Shown here piece after piece: positions 32,061-42,132 of a stretch of DNA of 64,000 bases; within the stretch, counting starts at the first letter, position 1, and each line of letters starts with the position of its first letter. The stretch covers positions 93,501 to 157,500 of the forward strand of contig RPFO01001428.1 in the NCBI GenBank assembly GCA_009746045.1, read 5' to 3'. A program made the position numbers and the translations under genes. The stretch is from Mesostigma viride (Eukaryota > Streptophyta > Mesostigmatophyceae > Mesostigmatales > Mesostigmataceae). The notes under the pieces were generated by a model. The model searched no databases and had not been told where the DNA came from. It worked only from the letters and a program-made list of their open reading frames with translations.

Positions 32061-34336
32061 CTAGGTGGAGGGCAATTTCAAAATAGCCCGCCAGGCCCGA
32101 GGGGGGCAGGCGGCCATGGCCCGAAGAAGAACCTCAGGCAGCTCCACCTCCAAACTGCGGTGCAAGCCCACATAATGGGCAACCGTGGAGCTGCTAAGCC
32201 AGCGCCCCCGGCCCTGGATGTCCCCCATGCTGCGACCCGCGAGGAAATCGTGAGTGGCTGCCACCTCCATGCCGCAGCCCGTGAATGGTGAAAATCTGGG
32301 CGACCCCCAAGGCCTGACTCGCAGCCTGCCAAATGCGCCTGAATTGCGGGTAGGTGAAAGGGAACACGGCCTCCCAAGCGTGCTTACCCGCGATGCAGTG
32401 ACGGAGGATGGTTTCAGACATCACATCTTCTACCACCACTGACTGAGTCTTGCCCTTAGAGGTCTTGGTAGACCGCAGCAGTAGGGCGCCCCGTTGAGCC
32501 GGCCCAAGCCGAACGTCAGGCTGGAGGCGCACATGGCCAACACGGAGGTTCAGCGCCTCCGAGATTCGCAGGTAATGGCGGAACACGATGACCACCAGCA
32601 GGCCCGCAAGGCGCTGACCTTGCATGACCATCGTGCTGGCAAGTGCAAACGCCACCTCCCATGGAATGGGAGGAGGGGCACGGGGGGGCACAAGTGTTTT
32701 CCACCCAGCGAGGACGCCACGGGCCAAGTCCCACCGCTTCACCATACCGGGATAATAAAGTTGCAACCCCATCAAGGCATTGACACACGCTTGGCGGCTG
32801 TACCCCCGAAAATGAGCCCAGGCGACATACGCACAAAATGTCTCCTCAAGGGTGTCAGCTCGTGACGATGACCCGTCCGCCCGCCCACCAGCCTCCCACC
32901 AAGTCAAGAGGGAATCAAGACCACGACGGTAGGCCAGCAAAGTAGCCGGCTTTACTTTCCCCTCTAGCAATGGAAGGTAGCTAACCGGTGCAGGGGGCCC
33001 CGGGTTAGGATGGATGCCTTCCGCGGTCAGGTCGCGCACCCAGCCTGCCAAGAAAGTCGCCATGGATAGGCCGCGAGAAACGCCATCGGCTGGTTGAAGT
33101 GCACTCGGCGTCCACACCCACTGGGAACGACTCCCAGTGGCGAGGGTCAGCGCGCACAAGCGGCGGCACTGCTTGTTGAGCTTGTGGGATGAGGACCGCC
33201 CCTTAGCCAAGCAGCCCAACGCCGCGGTGGAGTCCACCAACCTCACCACCCGCTTGCCTCGGTTTGCCAAGCTGCGCGCACTCCTCTCCACGCCCTTCAC
33301 TGCAGCCCGCACCTCCTTCTCGTTGATGTGCATCCCCGGATCCCGCCAACGACTCCGGACCCCAACCCGCCATTGCTGGCTAGTGATTGCTTGTTGCGCC
33401 CGCACGCTCAGTGGCCTAGGGCCAGCGTAGGCCACCTCACTTGGTATGAGCAAAGTCGGGTACCCCCGCACCTCTCGTGCCCTCGCCAGCTCCGTCACAT
33501 CGCCCGGCTCCATGGTTGCGTACACGACACCTTGCCCGTAGGTGGACGCGTCAGATGCAACCACCTCACGGGCCAAAGGTGCGCTTCGGTCAACCCTTAG
33601 CATGGGAGCCAAGGCCAGGGCACACTCTAACTCCTCCCGCACCCCGGCCCACAGCACCCAGGATCGCTGCCCCCACCCTTGCAGGCTGATGAATTTGAAA
33701 CATTGCTGCCAAATGGACAAGCAGCTGCGGCTTAACATTTGCAGCCACAACCACCGCCCCAAGACGGCAGCCAGCCCCTCGGCCGTAGCTCGGCCTCGAG
33801 TGAGTATAGCCTGCGTGTGGGCGATCACAAGGTTGAGCTGCTTGACCGTTGGTTCCAGCACGCCGTTCCGTCGGTGCACCACCCCTAGGGCTTCTAGCTC
33901 GTCCCCTTCCAGGCTCGCCATCTTAGTCTTCTCCTGAGACGGCACAAGGTTGTTAAGGAGGTAGCCTTCCTCAATAGCGCGCGTGATGAGCTGGTTCACC
34001 GCCTCGCAGGTCCGCCCGTTGCTGGCCACCAAGTCATCAATGGTGATTGACAGCATGGGGGCAGGGGGGTTTTCCAGGTCAATCTGAAGCTCCCCGGCGC
34101 GCTCCTCCTTGTACTCGATGGCCAAGCGCAGTGGCTGGCCACACTCGTCGTGCACCAAGGTGAGCTCACCTGCGCTTGAGAGGTAGTTGACCTGGCGCCT
34201 CGGATCCAGGGCACCGGTCATGTAGAGCACCATCTCATGGATGGCCTCCCCCAGCGCCACCGCATGGGAATGTCCCATGGCCAGCACCTTGAGCACGGGC
34301 CACACCTTCCGCCTCGGCCCTGCCAGACCTACGCTA
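32061..34336 (-). pseudogene. PAT-type pol, 3' part: RT motif C, RNase H, tyrosine recombinase
   Basis: Continues the reverse transcriptase interrupted at 34337. In order: SVGLAGPRRKVWPVLKVL, motif C MLSITIDDLVASN, the connection domain, RNase H with EVVASDASTYGQGVVYA and VRLVDSTAALGCL, then a tyrosine recombinase. In the recombinase the first Arg is in HYLRISEALNLRVGH and the H-x-x-R is in IHGLRHGG. A one-base change near 32262 shifts the frame; the next frame carries THDFLAGRSMGDIQ and RWLSSSTVAHYVG with the catalytic Tyr, ending near 32061. All catalytic residues can be found, but the frameshift and the 5.3 kb insertion break the gene. Confidence 0.9.
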
Positions 34337-35220
34337 CAGTACCAACCCGCGGTAACGCAACTAGTTACGCAACTAATCAAAAAAAATTAAATGACGTATT
34401 TATATGAAGGAAGTGTAGGGCTACCCAACGCCACCTTCCGTTGCGTAAAAGCTTATGTCTACAGAAAGATACGGGGTCAGGAAGAATCGCCATAGCCAGT
34501 TCCGCAAAAGGCACTCACCGATTTTGCGGTTCCGCAACGAGGGAGAAACGCAACAAACATGGGGTACCCTCGATGTAGGGGCCAATAATGAACTGACGCG
34601 TTGCGGTTAAAAAGGATGCGGCGGAAGTCAGAAGTCTGAAATTGATCGATCCTCAGTTATTACGTCTGGCTTCCTCGTATTTACGAAAGGTGCGTAAGGG
34701 CTGCCACCGGTACGTACAGTACGTAGTACCAGGTCCGCCATGGCATATCGACGTGTTAAAATTTGGCATACACGCCAAAATTAATTTTGCCCGACAGGCT
34801 CATGAAATATAATGTGTTCGCTTGGACTGTTTATATGTACTGAAAGCATAGCATCATTGACGATGGCTTGTGCGAAATCCTCACATTAATATGTAAAGTA
34901 CTAATCGTGGATCGGACGTGCATAACGTCGCTCCACACGTAAGCCAGCCATAATTTCAATGCACAAGGATACACATTTCCATCACCATTCATCTTCATCA
35001 TCCTGAACGACTCGAAAACGCGGAAAAGATAACGGCAGGCTCGAGCTACCATGGTCCGGATTCTCCCGATTTCTGGCCTGCGCTGGTTGTCTCTTTGATA
35101 ACGTGCATGTACCAAAAAATTTGTGGGCGCGGTGTACGTATTTTTCACACTTGATCATCGTGAACCGGCGTGTACCCTCGTCCGGCGCACGCATTACATA
35201 CTACATACACGTGTACGTAC

Positions 35221-35303
35221 GACAGGACAACAGCTATCTATCAATGATGATAGATAGCTGTTTGTCCTGTCGGTCATTGATAGATAGCTGTTGTCCTGTC
35301 GGA
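35221..35303. repeat. Hairpin repeat with gatagatagctg arms
   Basis: GACAGGACAACAGCTATCTA at 35221 is followed a few bases later by its reverse complement, and a third arm copy follows at about 35279-35301. The first two arms form a stem of about 23 base pairs. Confidence 0.8.
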
Positions 35304-35509
35304 GATAGTACAACAATTACAATACATCATCACTTGATCTTAGCTTGCAATTTATAAACATTAAATCATCATTTTTAAAAGGAACAAATATAATTGATCA
35401 TCCACAAGTCCGCCTGTAAGTGGGTGCACACGGGTGTACACTACGGGTGTACACAGGTGTACACGCCGGGTGTATTATGTAGTAGAAACAGCCCGGTACA
35501 TGCTCTACT

Positions 35510-35735
35510 ACCAGTCTGCCACACGCTAAGTGTCGTTGGTATGTAGCTAGTGGCGTGACCCACAACGTCGTTGTGGGTCACGCTCCACTTCGGTCTACTG
35601 CCACACGCCGTGTCGGCGCTTGGTATCTACATCTATGTGGTGGCGTGACCCACAACGTCGTTGTGGGTCACGCTCCACTTCGGTCTATGTACTGCCATGC
35701 CACACGCTAAGTGTCGGCGCTTGGTATGTAAGCTT
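35510..35735. repeat. Tandem repeat of about 92 bp with internal palindrome
   Basis: Two to three units contain gccacacgctaagtgtcg and a palindrome of two 15-base arms (GCGTGACCCACAACG and its complement) separated by one T, at about 35552-35582 and 35644-35674. Confidence 0.8.
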
Positions 35736-35839
35736 ATCTTACTGTATTTAGTCATTTTAGTGGCGTGATCCACAACGAAGCCGATACATGTGTACCCTCA
35801 TCTGACACTTATGTACTAATACCGTCTCTGACACATATG

Positions 35840-36275
35840 TAAGTACTAATAATGCCGTCTCCCAAGGTACGCAATCTACCGACTTGCGTGCTCAAGGGGC
35901 CGGTTTTCCCCCGGGTGCGCACTTCTCAGAATCGCACGACCACACCGCGCGCAACCTGGAGTGTGCGTTTGAAAGAAAACAATGCCATTTCCAAAGGTGT
36001 AGGTACGCAATCTATCGACTTTACTAGGGAGTGCGTAACTAGGGAGTGCGCAAGGGGCCGGTTTCCCCCCGGGTGCGCACTTCTCAGAATCGCACAACCA
36101 CACCGCGCGCAACCTGGAGTGTGCGTTTGAAAGAAAACAATGCCATTTCCAAAGGTGTAGGTACGCAATCTATCGACTTTACTAGGGAGTGCGTAACTAG
36201 GGAGTGCGCAAGGGGCCGGTTTCCCCCCGGGTGCGCACTTCTCAGAATCGCACGACCACACCGTGCAACCTGAAG
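35840..36275. repeat. 158-bp tandem repeat, about 2.7 units
   Basis: The motif gggtgcgcacttctcagaat recurs at about 35913, 36071 and 36229, giving a 158-bp period. Short frames across it are repeat artefacts. Confidence 0.9.
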
Positions 36276-37134
36276 TGCGTGAATTGGCACCGTGCGCGTT
36301 TCGGAAATGCACGACTTAGCCATGGCGGCTTTGCACCCGTGCTTGCAATTTACTGTACGTTTGCGGACGAATTTCCCGGCCAAACTCAGGAAATAGAGCT
36401 TATACGTCCCAAATATGATTCGGATCAATTTTTAGCTCGCGGGGATGCGATTTACCACGTGCCGTCAGTGTTCTTGCTGGGAAAAACTGCGATCAGGCAG
36501 GTTCGACGGAATTGATTACTACAAGTGCTTTACGGCGCAACCCGGCGGGTGTCTAGGTTTATTTAATTACTTGTTATCATGCATCGTCGTTGAATATAGG
36601 CAGCGGCAGTAAAGATGTGACGATTTTGACCACCCTGTCACATCACAGCTTGTGTGCCGCAAAGTGCCGCTTTTGCGGGCACTGCCTGGGCCAAGGTAAC
36701 GTTAGCCATGCAAGGTATGGCTGGTTTATCGTTCCCCCATGGTTTCCTGACGTTTGTAAATGAATTTAATCTTGTGAGGCGTTGTCACTTTTCAGCCTTG
36801 ATGATCTTTCTCGACCGTTGCCTGGCCCTCTCTAAAGCCCTCTTTTTTTACCATGCAAATGCCACACCATGGTGTGGTAGTGCATGTTTCTAACGCTAAA
36901 TGCGTTGAATAACATTCATAGATGTTATTTATTCTTTTGCTACGTTCATATTGCGTGATTGTTTGGCCATGGGCTGCTTCAAGGGTGCTTTCAAGCTTAT
37001 ACGGGTGATAGAAAATCTTGGTGACAAACCATGGGCATAATGTGCCAGTCAGTATGCTGGCCATGTCATGTCAAAATAAACAGTTTAGCCAGGAGGAGGA
37101 GGATTATAAGATGCTGAGCTGGGCTTACAACTGT

Positions 37135-37330
37135 TTAGGGTTTAGGGTTGTGATGGTTGGATGGTTGGGGGCTGCAGCTAGCGTGCGTGGATAAATAGTG
37201 GTTGGATGGTGAGGATTTGCTGCCATGTGTGCATGGATGGTGGTGGGATGGTGGGGGGTTGCAGCCATGCATGCGTGGATGGTGGTGGGATGGTGGGGGG
37301 TGCAGCCATGCGTGCATGGATGGTGGTTGC
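37135..37330. repeat. Minisatellite with catgcatgg units, inverted relative to 37.9-38.4 kb
   Basis: About four units of ggtgggatggtggggggt and gcagccatgcatgcgtgga. The reverse complement of this unit forms the array at 37885-38450, so the two arrays make an inverted repeat around the TTGAA run. Confidence 0.85.
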
Positions 37331-37390
37331 AACTGCCCATTGTTCATGATCCAAGAAATTTACGGCTAGACTATGCGAAGTTGAATTGAA

Positions 37391-37790
37391 TTATTTAAAT
37401 TGAATAGAATTGAATTGAACTGAACTGACTTGAATTGACTTGAATTGAATTGAATTGAATTGAATTGAATTGAATTGAATTGAATTGAATTGAATTGAAT
37501 TGAATTGAATTGAATTGAATTGAATTGAATTGAATTGAATTGAATTGAATTGAATTGAATTGAATTGAATTGAATTGAATTGAATTGAATTGAATTGAAT
37601 TGAATTGAATTGAATTGAATTGAATTGAATTGAATTGAATTGATTGAATTGAATTGTCAATTGAACTGTCAATTGAGTTGTCAATTGAATTGTCAATTGA
37701 GTTGTCAATTGAATTGTCAATTGAATTGTCAATTGAATTGTCAATTGAATTGTCAATTCAATTGTCAATTGTCAATTGTCAATTGAACTA
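37391..37790. repeat. (TTGAA)n microsatellite
   Basis: About 50 units of a five-base repeat, then a zone of caattgaattgt and caattgtcaattg units. It sits in the middle of the inverted minisatellites. Confidence 0.95.
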
Positions 37791-37884
37791 AATTTCGTCT
37801 CATCAAGCTTACTTTAATCCATTAATTATAATCCATGACTTAGAAGTATCAAGAAGTCCCTACATCCCCACCATCAAGGACTCC

Positions 37885-38450
37885 CTACACCCCCATCATC
37901 CAACTACCATCCACGCACGCATGGCTGCAACCCCCCACTATCAAACCATCATCCACGCACACATGGCTGCAGCCCACCACCATCAAACAACCATTAATGC
38001 ATGCATGGCAGCATCCCCCCACCATCCAACCACCATCCACGCATGCATGGCTGCACCCCCCACCATCCAACCACCATCCACGCACACATGGCTGCAACCC
38101 CCCATCTTCCAACCACCATCCACGCACACATGGCTGCAACCCCCCACCATCAAACCACCATCGGCACGCATGCATGGCAGCAAAACCTCACCATCCAACC
38201 ACCATCCACGCATGCATGGCTGAACCCCCCACAATCCAACCACCATCCACGCACAACACATGGCTGCAACCCCCCACCATCCAACCATCATCCACGCACA
38301 CATGGCTGCAGCCCACCACCATCAAACAACCATTAGTGCATGCATGGCAGCAATCCCTCGCCATCCAACCACCATCCACACACGCATTGCTGCAGCCCCC
38401 CACCATTCAAGCACCATCCACGCACATACGCCATCACCTCCTACAGTAAT
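37885..38450. repeat. Minisatellite of about 36-45 bp (ccatccacgcacacatggct)
   Basis: About 14 units of variable length containing catggctgcaaccccccacc and atccaaccaccatccacgc. Confidence 0.9.
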
Positions 38451-38719
38451 GTCCAACCACCATCCACAAAGCACGGGGCTTATGGATTACAAGGCATTCA
38501 GCACGCCTGAATGCATGTAAGGCATGGACCACAAAATTTGCAGATGGCATGCTGAGAAAAGTAAAATCTGATTAAAATGTAGCAATGCCGTTAATAACAG
38601 CAATAACGCCTAGAAACTGACCAGTCTTTTGCACGCTTCTTGGAACAAGGACGCCGCCACCAGGCAGGTCAGGTCGGTTTCCTGACTACGCAATATAGAC
38701 TCTCTAATACAAACTTTAA

Positions 38720-39425
38720 AAAATAAATGAAGCACGTGCAGCAAAATCAATGTCTTCCTGGCCAGTTCTCGACAATCTTACAAGCACGCCACCGGAAACG
38801 TTAGTCAAAATAGCAAAAGCTGCGGGAAATTTGGCGAGGAAACAAAACGGCGAACAAAACGGTAAGAACATCCCGGAGATGACGCTAAAACCAAGCCATA
38901 ACGGACTGTTCAAGCGCAAACAGATTGGTAGATGAGGTGCAGAAAAAGAGCCTTCCGCAGCAGGCCTGATTACCTGCCTGGCACGCGAGGAAAGCGAGTT
39001 AACCATGGCAGGCTGGAATGCGCTTCGCGCAGGCCTGCTTACTTTACCTCCGAAGGAAACCGGAAATGGCCACAAATCAAAGCTAATTCGCTTGATTCCT
39101 ATTTCCTCACTTTAAACCCCTCCCTTCTGCGTCGTTCAATACCAGGAATCTTGGCTATCACTCTGGCAAGAAGCCAATCTAATATATTCATCGCGGCCAG
39201 ATTTGCGAATCAGACCCCCTCGCAACCGTGGGTTAAAGAAGGGCAGCGGTCTTTCATACCTAATGCATATTTCGTCAACAAAACATCTTTTGGAGTATCT
39301 TTCATACAGCATCGATCTCCATAACTTTTTTGCATTTCGGCCGACAAATTAGGCAAGTTTTCATGGAACGCGCACCGCCATGGCCACCTTCGCACGTATA
39401 CACTACACAGCCAGGCCCCTTTTAC
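38720..39425 (+). repeat. Partial member of the 2-kb repeat family (F4)
   Basis: Resembles the 3' halves of the repeats at 42.1, 50.2 and 60.9 kb: a gcgcaggcctg-type segment, an A/T-rich part, and at 39380 an ATG in caccgccatggccaccttcgc. More diverged than the other copies. Confidence 0.5.
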
Positions 39426-39637
39426 GTTCTGTACTTCTGTAGGTACATTACGTGTTGGGCCGGTGGTCAGCTCGTAACAAGTCAGTCAGTCTGTCTCGTG
39501 CGGAACTTCAAGTACGAAATTCGCCACCACTTTGGGCCGTATCGGTCCTTGGTAGTTACGCAACAAACATTCGATCGGTCGCCGTGGAAAGTACCATTGT
39601 TGCGTAACTAGTTGCGTTACCGCGGGTTGGTACTGTA

Positions 39638-40620
39638 GTCGACCACACACTAGGAAGCCCTTGGTAGTCCCACCACCACTCGGGCACCTCGATGGAGTAG
39701 TAGTATGACACGAGGTCGCTCTTGGCGCAGTAGCACCAGCCCTTGATGTAGACCTCCACGAGGATGCCCAGGTGGGGTAGCAGGATCTTGGGGGGGTCCA
39801 CCCACAGCAGGTTGCCCAGCTTCCTGTTGACGATGAACCGAAGCTCGCCCACCCCCTTGGCCACTCCAAAACAGCCATCCACCCACTTGGGCCGCCTCTC
39901 CCGGAACGCCACCATGCCCACGCCCGCTGCCCGGCTCATGAGCTTGCCCCATTCATCCATGGAGCATCCCCGGCTGGGCTTGGGCACATTCCAATACTTT
40001 GCGCTCGCCACGACCGCTGGCTTGATGCAGTTCTCTTCGCTGGCATATATCTCCCGCCAGCTTGGCCGCATAGCCAACAGGTCGAGCAGCCGTGCCTTCC
40101 CCGCCACCTCCGCCTTTGGTAGACTCACCGCGTCCGCGCGCAGTTGTTCATACTTATTCTGCTTCCCATATATTGCATCAGCACCTTCTTGCTCCTGGCC
40201 TGTCGCAACGCCCCCTACGCGGCGACTGTGCCAGGTGCAGTGCCTCTTGACCCTCGCAAGGGCCTCCTCCCTCCCCTTAGAGCACGCCCCTCTAGGGTTA
40301 GGAGGAGGGTCTTGCCCCCCTCCCCACAGCCAATTAAGCCAACGCACTACCTTGCATTGCAGTGTGTACTCGCGGTGGCGGCGCGTGGCACGCTGTCGCC
40401 GGCGTGCCGATCTCACCCTGCCCCACGCGGTGTACGCTGGCCTAAGTGGGTATGGCAGCGGGAAAAGGGAGCGGTCCCGCTGGGATTCTATTTCCCTACT
40501 TGTTGAGCCTTGCTGAGCTTGTCCAAGAGGATCGCAGTTTGGAGAGCTGCCTTGACAGCCGGGGTGGCTGACAGTGCAGCCTCCTCCCCCAATGGCAGGA
40601 GGTGGCTGGCCACCTTCCAC
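39638..40620 (-). pseudogene. PAT-type pol, 5' part: reverse transcriptase N-terminus
   Basis: Overlaps the end of the gag ORF in another frame and runs to the TA at 39636, where the 5.3 kb element interrupts it. Motifs are KYWNVPKPSRGCSMDEWGK, GELRFIVNRKLGNLLW, and motif A CAKSDLVSYYYSIEVPEWWW with the first catalytic Asp. The join to 34336 is in frame once one TA is removed. The true start is unclear; the first 100 residues overlap gag and may not be translated as such. Confidence 0.85.
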
Positions 40621-41542
40621 CCCCCCCTCCTTGCCCCTCCACCTGCAGCAAGGCCGCCACCACCCTCATTAGGTACTCCATGCCCACAAGCTCCCCGGCT
40701 GCTGAGCCCAGCTCCTTGAGAAGGGTGTCCATGGCCAATGCAATGTTCATGACAATTTTCCTGTTCTCCATGTTCCGCCAATTTCCAGGCTTTACCGTCA
40801 TGACCCACGACCGGATTCCCATCCCATTGTCGCTGGCGTCCTCCAACACCCCCGGCAGCACCCGCTCCGAAATCCGATATTTCACGCTCTTGGCTCGGCT
40901 TGGCAGCGCCACCCCTTTCGAGGCCTTGAAGTGGCTTCCCGCCCCCTCCATTCCTCCCAGCGCTGCCTTCAAACCTTGCATGAATTTCTCGGCTGCGACC
41001 TCCCCCTCCTCGTCCTCCTCGTCGTCCTGATTTTCGGTTTCCGGAGGTGCCCCAACGAATGTCGCCAACCTCGCCCTCATTTCCTTTCCGACAGCCCCCC
41101 CACCTGCCGAAACCTTGGCCGCGCCTTTCGGCTTGGCCATTTTTCGTTGCGCAGGTGTCGTTGGTGGCAGCGCCTGATCCTCCTCCTCGTCCGCCGCGAG
41201 ATCTGCCACGGCCAGCAGTTTTGCCACCAACGTTCCGTTTGGGTCACGTGCGTCCAACACGTCGCCAACATCAACGTGATCGGCCAGCAACTGCACGACA
41301 GACTTCAGCTGGCTCGAGCTCCACGAGCTGGCGTCCGTCACCCAGTCCTCGGCACCGAAGACCTGCTCGACTGCCCCCACCGCCTCTGCGGGGCTGATGC
41401 ACTTGGCGAGCAGAGTGGCGAGCTGCTTCTTTTTGGCGCTGAAGGCGACTGGCGCGTGACTGGCGGCAGCAGCCCGCGGTGTGGGCGTCCCGTCCTCCCC
41501 GCGCGCTGCCTGCCCTCCTGTAGCTTTGCGCCCCTTCGGCAT
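40496..41542 (-). CDS. PAT/TOC1-type Gag-like ORF
   Basis: A 348-residue intact frame starting MPKGRKATGGQ, 88 bases after the A1 repeat. It has helical segments (KKKQLATLLAKCISPAEAVG, SQLKSVVQLLADHVDVGDVL), an acidic patch (ENQDDEEDEEGEV) and NMENRKIVMNIALAMDTLL. It overlaps the start of the reverse transcriptase frame by about 120 bases. No zinc knuckle is seen. Its identity rests on its position as the first ORF of a DIRS-order element; the likely role is coat protein. Confidence 0.72.
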   Translation of the reverse strand: MPKGRKATGGQAARGEDGTPTPRAAAASHAPVAFSAKKKQLATLLAKCISPAEAVGAVEQVFGAEDWVTDASSWSSSQLKSVVQLLADHVDVGDVLDARDPNGTLVAKLLAVADLAADEEEDQALPPTTPAQRKMAKPKGAAKVSAGGGAVGKEMRARLATFVGAPPETENQDDEEDEEGEVAAEKFMQGLKAALGGMEGAGSHFKASKGVALPSRAKSVKYRISERVLPGVLEDASDNGMGIRSWVMTVKPGNWRNMENRKIVMNIALAMDTLLKELGSAAGELVGMEYLMRVVAALLQVEGQGGGGGRWPATSCHWGRRLHCQPPRLSRQLSKLRSSWTSSARLNK

Positions 41543-41629
41543 TGCTGCTCAGGGCCAAAAATGGCTCCGACAGTACAGGTTCGTCAAACCAGAGGTTCGT
41601 TTCCCCTGGCTTGCTGTCGCCGCCCTCGT

Positions 41630-42068
41630 GAAAAGAAAAGAGGCCGACCTTAGCTAGGTGGGTTTGTTTTTGTCCTTTTTTGCGTGTCATGCGGCCTTGG
41701 CCCGGACGGCATTTTTTCGCCACGCAAATGTTGCGTCTGAACAAATGACGCAATGTGGCGTTCTAATTGCCGGCAGCTTACGTAAGGCTGCCGGGGCTAT
41801 TAGGTCACATATTGCGTGAGAGAAAGAATCTAGATCTAGTTAATCACTACGCCATGAGCCAAGAAACCTAGACAGTGGCAGGTTTATATCTCAACGTAGC
41901 TCCTGCCACCTGGCCAAGAAAAACTGGCCAAAGCTTTGGCCACGACTGATCCGGACCAGGCCGCACCGGCCTCAAAATTAAGGTATGTCACGTGAACCCA
42001 ATAACCTAGCTATAGCGGCTACCCTTCCATCTCACTATAAAGAAACTATGTTCAGAGAACCACGATTC
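41630..42068 (-). repeat. PAT element A1 repeat (439 bp)
   Basis: The 5' end of the element in minus sense. It should carry the promoter. It is in direct orientation with A2, not inverted as in DIRS1 itself. Confidence 0.93.
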
Positions 42069-42132
42069 CAATGCACTTGGGAACCATCTAATGATGATTG
42101 AGTACCATAAATATGATGTTTGGACATTCATA

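Larger units (their letters stand above)
34337..39635. mobile_element. 5.3 kb TIR element with TA target duplication
   Basis: The ends are perfect 37-bp inverted repeats that start CAGTACCAACCCGCGGTAAC and end TTACGCAAC. TA flanks both sides (34335-34336 and 39636-39637). Removing the element and one TA rejoins the reverse transcriptase frame as GLPSVWSTSVGLAGP, so the boundaries are exact. CAGT termini with TA duplication suit Tc1/mariner, but no transposase ORF is visible and the class is not proven. Motifs like TTGCGTAA and TTCCGCAAC recur near the ends. The interior holds satellites and a partial copy of the 2-kb repeat family. Confidence 0.9.
31344..42068 (-). mobile_element. PAT/TOC1-type tyrosine-recombinase retrotransposon (DIRS order)
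   Basis: On the minus strand the layout is A1 (42068-41630), gag, RT-RNase H-recombinase, B1 (31988-31949), A2 (31854-31416), B2 (31390-31344). A1 and A2 are both 439 bp and differ at very few positions by eye (for example aacaaacgacg against aacaaatgacg). These split direct repeats, a tyrosine recombinase in place of an integrase, and the absence of an aspartic protease define PAT-like DIRS elements such as Chlamydomonas TOC1. Without the 5.3 kb insertion at 34337-39635 the element is about 5.4 kb. The near-identical A repeats argue for recent insertion. Confidence 0.92.

Noticed and set aside
35876-36428. Repeated frames with CDSEKCAPGG and LPSYALPSKVDRLRTY as a repeat protein
   Set aside because: 158 is not a multiple of three, so the frame changes between units; these are shadows of the tandem repeat.
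37391-38336. Frames of Ile-Gln-Phe-Asn-Ser and His-Pro-Arg-Thr-His repeats as proteins
   Set aside because: They come from TTGAA microsatellite and minisatellite arrays.
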